NCBI GenBank assembly: GCA_011523845.1
Contig: WTFV01000011.1
Span: 1-35,562 of the forward strand
Direction of reading: 5' to 3'
Source of the DNA: Acidobacteriota bacterium
GTDB lineage: Bacteria; Acidobacteriota; Vicinamibacteria; Vicinamibacterales; UBA8438
DNA: 35,562 nucleotides
This document shows, in pieces, positions 1 to 8,554 of the stretch (positions are counted from its first letter, which is position 1; each line of letters begins with the position of its first letter). The translations under genes and the position numbers were made by a program. The notes beneath the pieces were generated by a model. That model was not told where the DNA came from, did not search any database, and was given only the letters and a program-made list of their open reading frames with translations.

Positions 1-93
1 TTGGAAGAGTGCTTGGGGAGGGTCTTTCGCAATCATGCATGTAGTTTCCCATGGTTGGACTCCTGGCGCTCAAAGCGTTTACCCACCGCTCCG

Positions 94-921
94 TCATTCG
101 ACCGCAACCTCGCCTTGGGCCATCTCGGCGAATTGTCTCCTGGCCTGGTCAAGGCGGTCCTTCACCTCCTGGCTCTCGGGATCTGTCTTCAGGCACTCTT
201 CCAGAAACCTGATCTCCAGGTGCACCAGATCGACTTGCATCCTCTGGATGCCGTTGGGCAGAGCCATATTCTGTATTTCCCAATCCCTGTTCACAAGGGA
301 ATTCTCGTGGGGAAAAATATCATTGTACATCTTCGGGTCGACTCCAATGAATTCCAACAGCCGGCAGAAGTCATCCGGAAGTCTCTCGTTCGACTCCCGC
401 AAGGCGTCGTGACAGGAAATAAGCCACTCCAGAGTGTCTCGACAAGATTCGAGGACTTGCAGAAATGTTGCCTTCGAATCAATCGGAACAGCGACATCAG
501 GCGGAGCGACATGCTCCAGTGCATTCAACCTGTCGATGCGGTCCCAGTACGCCTGTATGTCTTCCGCAACTCCTTCGATGACGCTGTCGTCTATTTCGAG
601 CGAGACTCCCCCATGTTTCTTCTCATGGTCCTGCTTCATCGCCTTCAGAACCTCAACGGTATATTCGGATGTATCGTTGGTTTCGACATGGTGCGCATAG
701 CATAGAAGTATGAGGTTGTCGTAGGCCCTTCGCTGCTCCTCCGTCTGTTGCGGATTGTATCTCTGCCCCGCTGGCAACGCAGCTTCTATGTGGCAAGTTT
801 GCCCAACGAACTGGTTCTTTGCGTTTACCAACAACTGGTCGCACGTCGGAAAGGCGCACCGATTCCCGGAACGTGCGAACAGAGCTCGGACAACGTCAGC
901 CGTCGGTTTCTTTCTCGCCAT
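94..921 (-). CDS. HNH endonuclease-like protein, last gene of candidate defence operon
   Basis: A 275-residue protein with an N-terminal HNH/zinc-type nuclease domain. Visible residues are C22 and C27 (RCAFPTC), H44 in a CHIEAA motif, N69, C74 and H77/H78 (LILLCYAHH). This fits a beta-beta-alpha metal nuclease with Cys ligands, expected to cut DNA. Residues from about 120 to 275 are mostly helical, lack a recognised domain, and could be a sensor or partner-binding part. I chose the ATG at 921 because AGGA lies just upstream; an in-frame TTG at 933 would add four residues. It follows the ParA-like gene by 24 bp on the same strand, so it is probably co-transcribed with it. Nuclease domain is fairly sure; defence role is inference. 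Confidence 0.8.
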   Translation of the reverse strand: MARKKPTADVVRALFARSGNRCAFPTCDQLLVNAKNQFVGQTCHIEAALPAGQRYNPQQTEEQRRAYDNLILLCYAHHVETNDTSEYTVEVLKAMKQDHEKKHGGVSLEIDDSVIEGVAEDIQAYWDRIDRLNALEHVAPPDVAVPIDSKATFLQVLESCRDTLEWLISCHDALRESNERLPDDFCRLLEFIGVDPKMYNDIFPHENSLVNRDWEIQNMALPNGIQRMQVDLVHLEIRFLEECLKTDPESQEVKDRLDQARRQFAEMAQGEVAVE

Positions 922-945
922 TTTTCCTGGCAAATCCCTACCGGA

Positions 946-1938
946 TCACTCGCGGCCGACACCGCACTTGTTGGTTATCGCCTTCGCCAGCTTCTCGAAA
1001 TCCCGGAAACAGTCCTGCACGGCGTAGATGTGTCCGCCCAGAGCGCCGTCAGCGGCCTTCAGATGGAACATCGGCTTGCGGGCTTCGTGCGCCATGGCCA
1101 TCAGGCTGCGGTAGTGCTTCAGCGTGGCCAGGCGTTCGGCGTCTTCTTCCGTCGACGACACGTCGCCACTGGTTCGCTCGAGGGCTTCCCTGCGATATAC
1201 GCCAGGCATCCGCTCGATCCACTTCTGATACGCCTGCACGGGACGACCGGATCGCACGGCGTGCTGCATCACGACATAGCCGGCCGGCACGATGTCAGCC
1301 GACGGCAGCTCCAGATCCTGCACGTCCGGACGACGTTCCAGGCGATCGTGCCAATCGCGACGCCACTCGCGGAGCGTCGGTCCGACGTTGCGGAGCGCCT
1401 GCAGAGAAAACAGGTCCGGAGCGAGCGGAAAGACGACGAAGTTGGCCGCAATGATAGCCGCCCGGTTGATGGCGCCCAGGTTCGGCCCGACGTCGATCAA
1501 TGTCAGGTCGGCATTCTGTTTGCCGACGGCCGTGAGAATCGTCCGATGGAACGCGGACTCGGCGCGGAACGCCGACTCGTCCCCTTCCATGCACCCGGGC
1601 CACGCAGAAGACAGCTTCGCCTCGAAGCTGGACAAGCCCAGATCTCCGACGACCAGGCCGAGGTTGGCGGCAATCTGCTCGACGTGCGGCTCCCGAATGT
1701 CGCCAAGACCTCGCAGGATGGGCGATACCGCGCCGAGAATGCTGTCGGGATGAGCGCCGTCGGGCCACAGTTCCTCCAGCCGATCCTCGGGAAGGAACAC
1801 GGCGCTCAGGTTCGCCTGCGGATCGAGGTCCGCCGCCACCACCGAGTAGCCGAGCTCCGCGTACATCCAGGCCAAGTGGTAGACCAGCGTGGTCTTGCCG
1901 ACGCCACCCTTGTTGTTGAAGAAGGCAATCGTCTTCAC
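946..1938 (-). CDS. ParA/MinD-family ATPase
   Basis: A 330-residue P-loop ATPase. The deviant Walker A motif KGGVGKTT is at residues 10-17, followed by DLDPQAN at 37-43 and a Walker B-like LIDVGPNLGAINRA segment near the middle. These are hallmarks of the ParA/Soj family, which forms nucleotide-dependent dimers, often on DNA. There is no ParB gene or visible centromere-like repeat, which argues against a plain partition role. The C-terminal part (GYVVMQHAVRSGRPV, KHYRSLMAMAHEARKPMF) resembles a widespread ParA-like subfamily often seen in accessory regions. The start is a GTG with GGAGG five bases upstream. It overlaps the stop of the preceding gene by 4 bp (GTGA), implying translational coupling. 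It may act as the ATP-driven switch or scaffold of the operon. Confidence 0.85.
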   Translation of the reverse strand: MKTIAFFNNKGGVGKTTLVYHLAWMYAELGYSVVAADLDPQANLSAVFLPEDRLEELWPDGAHPDSILGAVSPILRGLGDIREPHVEQIAANLGLVVGDLGLSSFEAKLSSAWPGCMEGDESAFRAESAFHRTILTAVGKQNADLTLIDVGPNLGAINRAAIIAANFVVFPLAPDLFSLQALRNVGPTLREWRRDWHDRLERRPDVQDLELPSADIVPAGYVVMQHAVRSGRPVQAYQKWIERMPGVYRREALERTSGDVSSTEEDAERLATLKHYRSLMAMAHEARKPMFHLKAADGALGGHIYAVQDCFRDFEKLAKAITNKCGVGRE

Positions 1939-3119
1939 GACCGCCTCCGGATGGTCGCAAGCACATGCGAGGTCTCGAACGTGAACTCCGCCTCCGGGTT
2001 CCCGCTCTTTCGCAACGCATCCTGCGCACGGATAACGCCGCGCCCGAACGCGTTCACGTAGCCGAGCGTCGCCAGGGCCTCGGAAAGGACCGGATTGCGG
2101 TAGTCCGTCTGCCGCGGGAAGTTCTCGGGCGACGCCATGCCGTACAGTCCGCCCGGGTTCTGGATCTCTATGCGGTCCTCGTACCAGTAGAACCGGACGG
2201 GCGCGTTCGACTCGTAGGATCGGTGCATGATGGCGTTCAACAGCAACTCGCGGATCGCCACCGGGGGGTAGTCGACGGCCGTTCGCTCGCGGAGCGCAGA
2301 TTCCGCCACGGGATGCGCCTGTGCCGGAAGAGAGACGAACGCCTCGATCTCCCTCAGAACCGTGATGAGGTCACCGCTGAATCGTCGTTCGGCGATTGGG
2401 TCGTCCACCATCGTGGTTCCTGCCCAGCGGACGAACTGAATCCAGGCACCCGGAATCCAGCGTAGGGGATCCCTGCCGAACAACAGCGCCCCCGCGTTGG
2501 TCGGGCAACCCGCGGCAAGGTCGTAGAACCGCAGCGACGCCATCTGCTCCTCGTCAGTTCGGTTGTTCTCCTCGATGACGGAACGCTCGACGGCGGCGGG
2601 CAAGTACGTGACCAGAAACAAGTCACGGATGAGGTCGCCCATCGTGCAACCCGCGCACGGACGCACATCGAAGGTCCGCTGCCGGGCGACCCGCTTCTCG
2701 ATCAGAATCCGTTCTTCCTGCTGATTCGCGCCGCGCCGAGATGGACCGGCGCGTATCCAGACTCTGCCCTTGTAGCGCACGGGCGGCAGGTCCGACGGCA
2801 GGACTTCGACCACCGCGACCTCACCATCCGGCAACGCGTACTTCTGCACGGTCATGGCGGGAGGCGGTTCAATATTGACGTTGGAACGCAGCGCGCCGAG
2901 ATTCTTCAACAACTCGTCGCCGACGGTCAGGCCGGCGAACCTCGCCCTGTCGTCCACGCCGATGATCAGATAGCCGGGTTGGCCGTGGTTGGGAAAATCA
3001 TTGGCGAAGGCGCAGACCGCCTCCCCGAACTTGTCCGTCTTCGTCGTCGAGGTCGTGAGCTCCACGCGGTCGGACTCGTGGTCCGCGATCAACGTTCGCA
3101 GCTCGTCCGTCGTCAGCAT
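1935..3119 (-). CDS. Schlafen AlbA_2 / ATP-binding domain protein (COG2865-like)
   Basis: A 394-residue protein, first gene of the three-gene operon. Residues 1 to about 140 match the AlbA_2 (Schlafen-type) domain: a conserved Glu near RVELTTS, then AVCAFANDFPN and GYLIIGVDD at 49-57. The C-terminal half holds a GHKL-like ATP-binding domain (HATPase_c_4): RELLLNAIMHRS at 290-301 with N295, NPGGLYG at 321-327, and GRGVIR at 359-364. Such proteins are often annotated as transcriptional regulators or RecG-like proteins, and AlbA_2 domains are also found in bacterial immunity genes. I chose the ATG at 3119; its Shine-Dalgarno match is weak (CTGGAA). Longer in-frame starts reach 3467 but give arginine-rich, non-conserved sequence overlapping the next gene. 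Its stop overlaps the ParA-like start. Confidence 0.8.
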   Translation of the reverse strand: MLTTDELRTLIADHESDRVELTTSTTKTDKFGEAVCAFANDFPNHGQPGYLIIGVDDRARFAGLTVGDELLKNLGALRSNVNIEPPPAMTVQKYALPDGEVAVVEVLPSDLPPVRYKGRVWIRAGPSRRGANQQEERILIEKRVARQRTFDVRPCAGCTMGDLIRDLFLVTYLPAAVERSVIEENNRTDEEQMASLRFYDLAAGCPTNAGALLFGRDPLRWIPGAWIQFVRWAGTTMVDDPIAERRFSGDLITVLREIEAFVSLPAQAHPVAESALRERTAVDYPPVAIRELLLNAIMHRSYESNAPVRFYWYEDRIEIQNPGGLYGMASPENFPRQTDYRNPVLSEALATLGYVNAFGRGVIRAQDALRKSGNPEAEFTFETSHVLATIRRRS

Positions 3120-3220
3120 GTCCGTGCGGTTCCAGCGTACATCAGGGGTACCCGACAGGCGACGGGGTCGGCCGGTCGGACCGTGGAAAGCAGGAGCGGG
3201 AGAGCGAGGTCGACCGACGT

Positions 3221-4378
3221 TCAGGAACCGGCTTCGATCAACTCCAGCGCCATGCCATCGAGGTCCTCGATCAGCACCGCACGGGTCTCGCCGAAGGGAT
3301 ACGGGCCCTCGACGATCGGGATCCCGCGGGCTTCGAGGTGGGCGAGCACCGGATCGAGGTCGGGATACGCGATCGCGACGTGATCGACCACTTGGCCGCG
3401 CGACGGGACGAGCGGCCGATCGAGCTCCGGCCCGCAGCGGCCGTCCCGGCACTGGCGCGTGTACCACATCCAGCCCGCGTCAGCGAGACGGACGCTCGCG
3501 ATCGGCCGCCGGAGCTGTCCCACCGGCAGGAACGAGGCGTAGCTGACGTCGCCGATCTCGACGTCGCAGGGATCGTGGAGGGGGCGCGGTGACAGCGCGC
3601 CGGTGTCCGGGTCGCGGAGCGGCGGGAGCGTCATGCCGAGGTTCTCGACGTACCAGTTGGCGGCGCACAGCGGCTGCTCGTGCCAGAAGTGGGTGTGCCC
3701 GTGGAAGAGATCCTCGGTCTCGGCGTTCCCGTTGAACTCGACGAGAATGCCGTCCGGATCGACGAGATAGCCGAAGTCCTGTCCGCTGCCCCGGTCGCGC
3801 GGCGGGTTCGGGCCCTCGCGGGCGGCGCGCTCGGCCATCTCCGCCACCGTCAGAAGCTGGTCCCCGAAGGGCGCGAGGCCGGAGTGCGGCACCCCTTCGG
3901 TGTCGTCCGGTCCCGTGTAGACCGGCAGAAAACGGAACCGCTCGCCGGTCGGGTCGAGCGCCGTGAGCCGCTCGTACAGGGCGAGGCCGTCGGTGCTCGG
4001 GCCGGTCGTCCAGAACGGGCTCTGCGGGATCGACTGGCGCCGTTCGGGGTCGAACGCGCCGGGCGCCTGGGTCTCCACTTCGGTGTAGAGCAGGTAGATG
4101 CCGTCCGCCGCGAACGCCGGCATCCCCGCGACGGTGGTCCGCTCTCCGGCCGGCCAGAAAGTCGACCACCAGTCGAGGGCACGCTCCGGATCGACCGAGT
4201 TGACGTGGATGTGGTGGAAGCCGGGCGCGGGAAGCTCCGCGGCCGCCGCGCCGGAGACGGCGCCTTCCTCGGTGGTCGACTCGGAGGCGGCCGGTCCACC
4301 GGAACAGGCGACAGTGACCGCGAGCGCGAGCGCCCATCCGCCGGCAGCGGTTGTCGGAGGACTATCCGGACTATCCAT
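3221..4378 (-). CDS. VOC (glyoxalase/bleomycin-resistance fold) lipoprotein
   Basis: A 385-residue exported protein with vicinal-oxygen-chelate folds. The N-terminus has a hydrophobic stretch ending TVAC at C25, a plausible though not perfect lipobox, followed by a Gly/Ala/Ser-rich linker. The first VOC-like module starts at GFHHIHVNSVDPERALDWW. A second module is recognised by DHVAIAYPDLDPVLAHLEARG and the closing DLDGMALELIE. VOC enzymes bind a metal through paired beta-alpha-beta-beta-beta units; the substrate here cannot be told. The ATG at 4378 has AAGGAA upstream. The gene overlaps the stop of the carboxylate-amine ligase gene by 8 bp, so the two are probably co-transcribed, although no shared pathway is obvious. 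Confidence 0.8.
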   Translation of the reverse strand: MDSPDSPPTTAAGGWALALAVTVACSGGPAASESTTEEGAVSGAAAAELPAPGFHHIHVNSVDPERALDWWSTFWPAGERTTVAGMPAFAADGIYLLYTEVETQAPGAFDPERRQSIPQSPFWTTGPSTDGLALYERLTALDPTGERFRFLPVYTGPDDTEGVPHSGLAPFGDQLLTVAEMAERAAREGPNPPRDRGSGQDFGYLVDPDGILVEFNGNAETEDLFHGHTHFWHEQPLCAANWYVENLGMTLPPLRDPDTGALSPRPLHDPCDVEIGDVSYASFLPVGQLRRPIASVRLADAGWMWYTRQCRDGRCGPELDRPLVPSRGQVVDHVAIAYPDLDPVLAHLEARGIPIVEGPYPFGETRAVLIEDLDGMALELIEAGS

Positions 4379-5525
4379 CGGCTTCGATTCCTTCCCGCGT
4401 TTCCGCTATCACCAGGTCGACCACGGCGCGCAGCGCCTCCTCCTCGGTGTCTCCCTCCAGGCGGCGGAGGCGGAAGTGGTCGAGCTGGCGATCGGCGCCG
4501 CTGCCCTCCTGGATGATGGTGAGCACGTGGCGCAACTCCTGCTCGCAGCCGAGCGCACGGGCATCCTCCACCAGATCCTCGACGAGCGGCGCCGCGCAAT
4601 CCTCGATGTCCACCCGTCCGCCGGCGCCGCGCACGTCGCCCAGAAACGCCAGCACGCCGTAGCGCTGGGCCAGCCAGCGGTTCTCGGCGATGATCTCGGT
4701 CGGCGGGTCGGGCGGCAGCAGACCCTGGCTGTCCAGCCGCAGGAGCCGGCGCACCAGCGAGGCATAGAGCGCGACGATGCTCGCCACGTCGTCGAGCCGG
4801 GGGCAGACGTCGCAGATTCGCATCTCCACCGTCGGGAAGTGCTGCGAGGGGCGGATGTCCCACCACAGCTCGCTGCCGTTCTGGATGAAGTTCATGCGCT
4901 GGTAGGCCGCCACCAGCCGGTCGTAGTCCGCCCAGGACAACAGCGGCCCCGGCAGATTCGTGCGCGGCAGCGCCCCCATGATCGTCAGCCGGTACGACTT
5001 GAAGCCCGTCTCGCGGCCCGCCCGGAACGGCGACGACGTCGACAGGGCATGCAGCAACGGCAGGTGGCGCCGCAGCGCCGTCATGACTCGGATCCGCGAG
5101 TCCGGATCCCCGAAGCCGGCGTGGATGTGCATCCCCCCGACCAGAAGCTGCCGCACGCTGTCCTGGAAGGTGACGGCGAACCGTTCGTAGCGTTCCTTCG
5201 GCGTGATCAGTTGAGACCGCCACTCGGCGAACGGGTGGCTCGACGCCGCCAGCACGGCCGCCCCGTGCTTCTCCGCCGCCTCGATCACCAGTCGCCGAGT
5301 CTCCCGCACCGCGCGGCACGCCTCCGCGACCGAGCCGCAGACCCTGGTGCTGGTCTCGATCTGCGTCCGCAGCACCTCGTGCGCGACCGTGTGCGGCCCG
5401 CGGAGCCGCTCGCACTCCTCGAAGATGCCCGGATCCGGATCGGACTCCAGGTCGCGGGTCTCGGGGTCGACGAGGAAGAACTCCTCCTCGACCCCGAGCG
5501 TGATGGTGAGATCAGGTTCGTTCAT
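4371..5525 (-). CDS. Carboxylate-amine ligase, YbdK/glutamate-cysteine ligase type 2 family
   Basis: A 384-residue cytoplasmic enzyme of the GCS2 family, which joins an amino acid carboxylate to an amine using ATP; E. coli YbdK has weak glutamate-cysteine ligase activity. Family motifs are LGVEEEFFLVDP at 10-21, the QIETSTRVC segment, VGGMHIHAGF (metal/substrate histidines), NGSELWWDIRPSQHFPTVEMRICD, and ENRWLAQRYG. The length is typical. I chose ATG 5525, preceded by GAGGAAG; upstream in-frame sequence is not conserved. The true substrate is unknown: many members do not make gamma-glutamylcysteine. It heads a two-gene unit with the VOC lipoprotein and is divergent from the coiled-coil gene at 5636, with a 110 bp spacer that presumably holds promoters for both. 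Confidence 0.88.
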   Translation of the reverse strand: MNEPDLTITLGVEEEFFLVDPETRDLESDPDPGIFEECERLRGPHTVAHEVLRTQIETSTRVCGSVAEACRAVRETRRLVIEAAEKHGAAVLAASSHPFAEWRSQLITPKERYERFAVTFQDSVRQLLVGGMHIHAGFGDPDSRIRVMTALRRHLPLLHALSTSSPFRAGRETGFKSYRLTIMGALPRTNLPGPLLSWADYDRLVAAYQRMNFIQNGSELWWDIRPSQHFPTVEMRICDVCPRLDDVASIVALYASLVRRLLRLDSQGLLPPDPPTEIIAENRWLAQRYGVLAFLGDVRGAGGRVDIEDCAAPLVEDLVEDARALGCEQELRHVLTIIQEGSGADRQLDHFRLRRLEGDTEEEALRAVVDLVIAETREGIEADG

Positions 5526-5635
5526 CGGCCCGGCTTCCTCAGCGGTCTTGGGAGTGTAGCAGCGATGAGAGCCGTCCCGGCCGAGGCTTCGCGCAGCGCC
5601 ACAGGAACGATCCGCCGGCATGGTAGGCTGTGTTG

Positions 5636-5995
5636 ATGGGCGACATGCTCCGGCTGTTGGCGCTTGACGGTCCTGTGGTAGGTGTCGGCGTGCTGGTCGC
5701 ACTGACATGGCTGATCGTCAGGGTCGAGTCGACCCGGTCGGAGAACGCCGCCGCCCACGCGGCCATCGCCAGGAACATCGACGGCGTCAAGGCGCAGATG
5801 TCCCGCGACTTGGACGGCGTCAAGGCGCAGATGTCCCGCGACTTGGACGGTGTCAAGACGCAGATGTCCCGCGACACCGACGGGCTCCAGCAGCAAATCG
5901 ACAGCGTCAAGCAGGATGTCCGGGACGTCAAGCAGGATGTTCGGATGCTGACGGCGCACCTGTTGAACCGGAAGACCGACGCGCACGACGGCTGA
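5636..5995 (+). CDS. Small single-pass membrane coiled-coil protein
   Basis: A 119-residue protein with one N-terminal hydrophobic segment (about residues 6-28: LRLLALDGPVVGVGVLVALTWLIV) followed by a long charged helix. The helix carries three near-identical 11-residue repeats (DGVKAQMSRDL) and then SVKQDVRDVKQDVRMLTAHLLN. The pattern predicts a cytoplasmic or periplasmic coiled coil anchored in the membrane. The ATG at 5636 has GGTAGG about eight bases upstream; in-frame GTG 5630 and TTG 5633 are alternatives. An overlapping open frame on the opposite strand is repetitive only because of the DNA repeat and is less credible. The function is unknown; similar short proteins are often called DUF-type or hypothetical. 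Confidence 0.6.
   Translation: MGDMLRLLALDGPVVGVGVLVALTWLIVRVESTRSENAAAHAAIARNIDGVKAQMSRDLDGVKAQMSRDLDGVKTQMSRDTDGLQQQIDSVKQDVRDVKQDVRMLTAHLLNRKTDAHDG
5780..5878 (+). repeat. Three tandem 33-bp coding repeats
   Basis: Units at 5780-5812, 5813-5845 and 5846-5878. The first two are identical over 33 bases and the third differs at only a few positions. Each encodes one 11-residue hendecad, so the repeat number sets the length of the coiled coil of the gene at 5636. Confidence 0.9.
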
Positions 5996-6022
5996 ACGAC
6001 GTCTCACCGTCGGCGGTCTCGA

Positions 6023-6331
6023 TCACGATGTCTTGGCGTCGTCCACACCGACGAACAGCCCGATGCCGAAGTGCGACGAATGGCCGAGCGCAATTGGACC
6101 ACGAACAGGAGCGCTGAACGCGAGCAACACCTGATACCGACGCCTCTCGGTGTTCGTGGGGTCATCTCGATCACGTCGCGGCCCATGCACTCGAGTCCAT
6201 TCAGCGGCTTGATCGTCCACTTTGACCGTCAGGCCAACCGAATCGTATCCCTGCCGCCCCAGTTCGACTCGAAGTTGCTCTTCGGGCGATTCTCCCGCCT
6301 TTGGTTTTAGTCGGCCCCTCCGGTCGTACAA
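6023..6331 (-). pseudogene. csb2: C-terminal remnant of a type I-G (I-U) CRISPR protein Csb2 (Cas5/Cas6-like)
   Basis: An open frame of about 102 codons without a good start (TTG at 6331, no Shine-Dalgarno). Its last 45 residues, RRYQVLLAFSAPVRGPIALG followed by HSSHFGIGLFVGV, match the glycine-rich ending I associate with Csb2 of type I-G systems (pattern PVxGPxxLGxxxHFGxGLF). This Gly-rich loop is typical of RAMP-fold Cas5/Cas6 proteins. Intact Csb2 is several hundred residues, so only the tail survives. The cas3 remnant lies upstream on the same strand, as cas3 and csb2 neighbour each other in type I-G loci, and this supports the call. The family assignment is from memory of the motif, not from alignment; another RAMP protein is possible. 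Confidence 0.55.
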
Positions 6332-6377
6332 CGCGACGCGCTGGGAGGGAGATCGAAACGAATCGTCTTGTCAAGAA

Positions 6378-6614
6378 TCACTTCATTTTCGTCAAGATTT
6401 CCAATATTCGGCCCAATACAACCCAGATTGGATATCCGATCAAATACCAGAATCCGAGCATTACAATCAGTTTCGCAATGCTCCAAATTGTCTTTATTGT
6501 CACGCGAAAGAACAATCGGCCAAACTCGGATCGCTGTTCTTGCCGTCTGCGTCTTGTGGCATCTGCCGCGATAGCACGCCACCATTCTCGAGATCCTTCT
6601 ACTGGTTTTTCCAT
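6378..6614 (-). CDS. Possible small membrane protein in AT-rich patch
   Basis: A 78-codon frame starting MEKPVEGSREWWRAIAADA, with a basic stretch (RRRRQEQR) and then a hydrophobic segment of roughly 30-35 residues (IAKLIVMLGFWYLIGYPIWVVLG) near the C-terminus. No convincing ribosome site precedes the ATG at 6614. The frame stays open upstream into the cas3 remnant without sense, so the real 5' end may have been lost. Base composition at about 6370-6540 is clearly richer in A and T than anything else nearby, pointing to separately acquired DNA. It may be a real small gene or the tail of a deleted larger membrane protein. Confidence 0.35.
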   Translation of the reverse strand: MEKPVEGSREWWRAIAADATRRRRQEQRSEFGRLFFRVTIKTIWSIAKLIVMLGFWYLIGYPIWVVLGRILEILTKMK

Positions 6615-6625
6615 TTTGGGGGTTA

Positions 6626-7006
<381 letters not shown>

Positions 7007-7008
7007 TC

Positions 7009-7109
7009 AGGGTGCACGACAGATTTGTGAGATGACCACCCCTGGCACTGTCGGGCTGGCGATTTCGGTACCGCTCTCGGTGGCGTCTCACTTCCTTGTC
7101 GTGCACCCT
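7009..7109. repeat. 13-bp perfect inverted repeat flanking about 75 bp
   Basis: AGGGTGCACGACA at 7009-7021 is the exact reverse complement of 7097-7109. The pair encloses a 75 bp spacer with no gene and sits directly upstream of the cas3 remnant and downstream of the propeller gene. It could be a MITE-like remnant with terminal inverted repeats, or a regulatory dyad. Confidence 0.6.
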
Positions 7110-7118
7110 CTCGATCAC

Positions 7119-8312
7119 TCACTCCGCCGGTACGATGGCGATCCCCCACGGCCGCTCGCCGGCCGGTATCCTGGCGACCACCTCCAGCGTCTCGGTGTCG
7201 ACGACGCTGACGTCGTGCGACGGGCCGTTCGCGGTGTAGAGGTACCGCCCGTCGGGGGTGATGCCGATGCCCCAGGGCCGGTCGCCCACCTCCACCTCGG
7301 CCACCGCCTCGTTGGAAGCCGCGTCGATGACCACCACGTCGCGCCCGCGCCCGTTCGTCACGTACACGCGCGATGCGTCGGGCGACACGACGACGCCCAT
7401 CGGCCGCATCAGCTCGCCGGTGAGCTGTATGGTCTCGATGACCTCGTGGGTCGACGTGTCCACGACGTGCACCGTGCCGCTGTTCTCGGCGGTCACGTAG
7501 GCGCGGCTGCCGTCTGGCGAGAACCCCGTGGCGCGCGGGCGGGCCCCCACCTCGAATACCGCGATGACCTCGTTGGCGGCGGTGTCGATGACCGAGACCT
7601 GGTTGTCCTCCTCCGAGGTGACGTAGACCACGCTGCCGTCCGGGCTGATGCGGACACCCTCGGGCTCGCCGCCGACCGGGAACCGGGCCAGGAACTCGCC
7701 GGTGGCGATGTCGACCACGCTCGCCTCGCCCGCGTCCTCGTTGGCGACGTAGAGCCGCGTGCCGTCCGCGCTGATCGCGAGCTGCTCGGGATCCGTGCCG
7801 GCATGGACGATGTTCACCACCTCGCCGGCCGCGATGTCGACCACGCCGATGCCGTCCGCCGAACGGTCGGGCGGGGGCAGGGTGCTCATGTCGGTGCCGG
7901 GCGGGGCCGGCGGCGAGCCGCTCAACGCCACGAAGAGCTGGGTGCGGTCGGGCGACACCTTGATGCCCCGCGGCCGCTTGCCGAGCGGAACGGTGGCGAG
8001 AACCTCGTTCGTGCCGCCGGCGATGACCGTCAGGTCGCCGGAGTACTCGTTCGTCACGTAGACGTGATACGGAGGTGGCGGTACCGGGGCCGGGGGCGGC
8101 GGCGGCGGCACCGCGTCGGCAAGCTCCGCCAAGGTCGCTACCTGCGTCCGCACTTCGCCTTCGAGGGTCGACAGGCGCTCCTCGAAGCCGTCCATCCGCT
8201 CCGTCATGACGGTTCTCAGGTCAGCGATGCTGGTGTTCGTCGCACAGGACCCACCGACGACGGTGACCGCGATCGCGCCGGCGCCGAGCAGGATCGCCGT
8301 GTTCTGAGTCAT
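7119..8312 (-). CDS. YncE-like beta-propeller lipoprotein
   Basis: A 397-residue exported protein. The N-terminus has a hydrophobic signal ending VGGSC (C23, likely lipidation site). A short helical segment (about 30-65) and a proline-rich linker (69-81) follow. From about residue 83 a propeller repeats the pattern xxxYVTNxxxxxVxVIDxxxxEVxAxxxVGxxPxGIxxSPDG roughly seven times; the last blade ends RPWGIAIVPAE. This is the YVTN/YncE seven-bladed family, usually periplasmic, which binds ligands or nucleic acid rather than showing clear catalysis. ATG 8312 is preceded by AAGGAG at eight bases, and further upstream in-frame sequence is not signal-like. It stands alone, 240 bp downstream of the next minus-strand gene and after a probable terminator. 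Confidence 0.88.
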   Translation of the reverse strand: MTQNTAILLGAGAIAVTVVGGSCATNTSIADLRTVMTERMDGFEERLSTLEGEVRTQVATLAELADAVPPPPPPAPVPPPPYHVYVTNEYSGDLTVIAGGTNEVLATVPLGKRPRGIKVSPDRTQLFVALSGSPPAPPGTDMSTLPPPDRSADGIGVVDIAAGEVVNIVHAGTDPEQLAISADGTRLYVANEDAGEASVVDIATGEFLARFPVGGEPEGVRISPDGSVVYVTSEEDNQVSVIDTAANEVIAVFEVGARPRATGFSPDGSRAYVTAENSGTVHVVDTSTHEVIETIQLTGELMRPMGVVVSPDASRVYVTNGRGRDVVVIDAASNEAVAEVEVGDRPWGIGITPDGRYLYTANGPSHDVSVVDTETLEVVARIPAGERPWGIAIVPAE

Positions 8313-8453
8313 GCCGTTCGCTCCTTTCCGGATGGCCGTCGCTGGGTCGCGGCGGTCTTGCGCCATTCTACGCTGCGGACTCCCGGGGCTCTACCGTGGA
8401 TCTGCCGGCCCCGAAGAACTCCGGTCCCCGCGGAACCCCGGAGACAAAAGCGA

Positions 8454-8484
8454 AAGGGGGCAGGCACCAACGGCCTGCCCCCTT
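8454..8484 (-). terminator. Strong 12-bp hairpin, probable intrinsic terminator or REP-type element
   Basis: AAGGGGGCAGGC (8454-8465) pairs perfectly with GCCTGCCCCCTT (8473-8484) around a 7-base loop. On the minus strand it is followed by TTCGCTTTTG, a modest T-rich tract, 70 bp past the stop of the gene at 8555. A GGTGCCTGCCCC-type palindrome also resembles dispersed intergenic elements in environmental genomes. Confidence 0.65.
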
Positions 8485-8554
8485 CCGAAGCATCGGAACG
8501 CGCGGTGAAGCGGCCGGATTCGAGCCGCCGCCCCGAACGCCCGCCATGGCCGAC

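Noticed and set aside
748..2061. A plus-strand open frame of 437 codons
   Set aside because: It is antisense to the HNH and ParA-like genes, which carry clear motifs and ribosome sites, and its own product has no recognisable domain.
5522..6007. Minus-strand frames over the small coiled-coil gene
   Set aside because: They give repetitive sequence lacking a ribosome site, while the plus-strand product has a clear membrane helix followed by hendecads.
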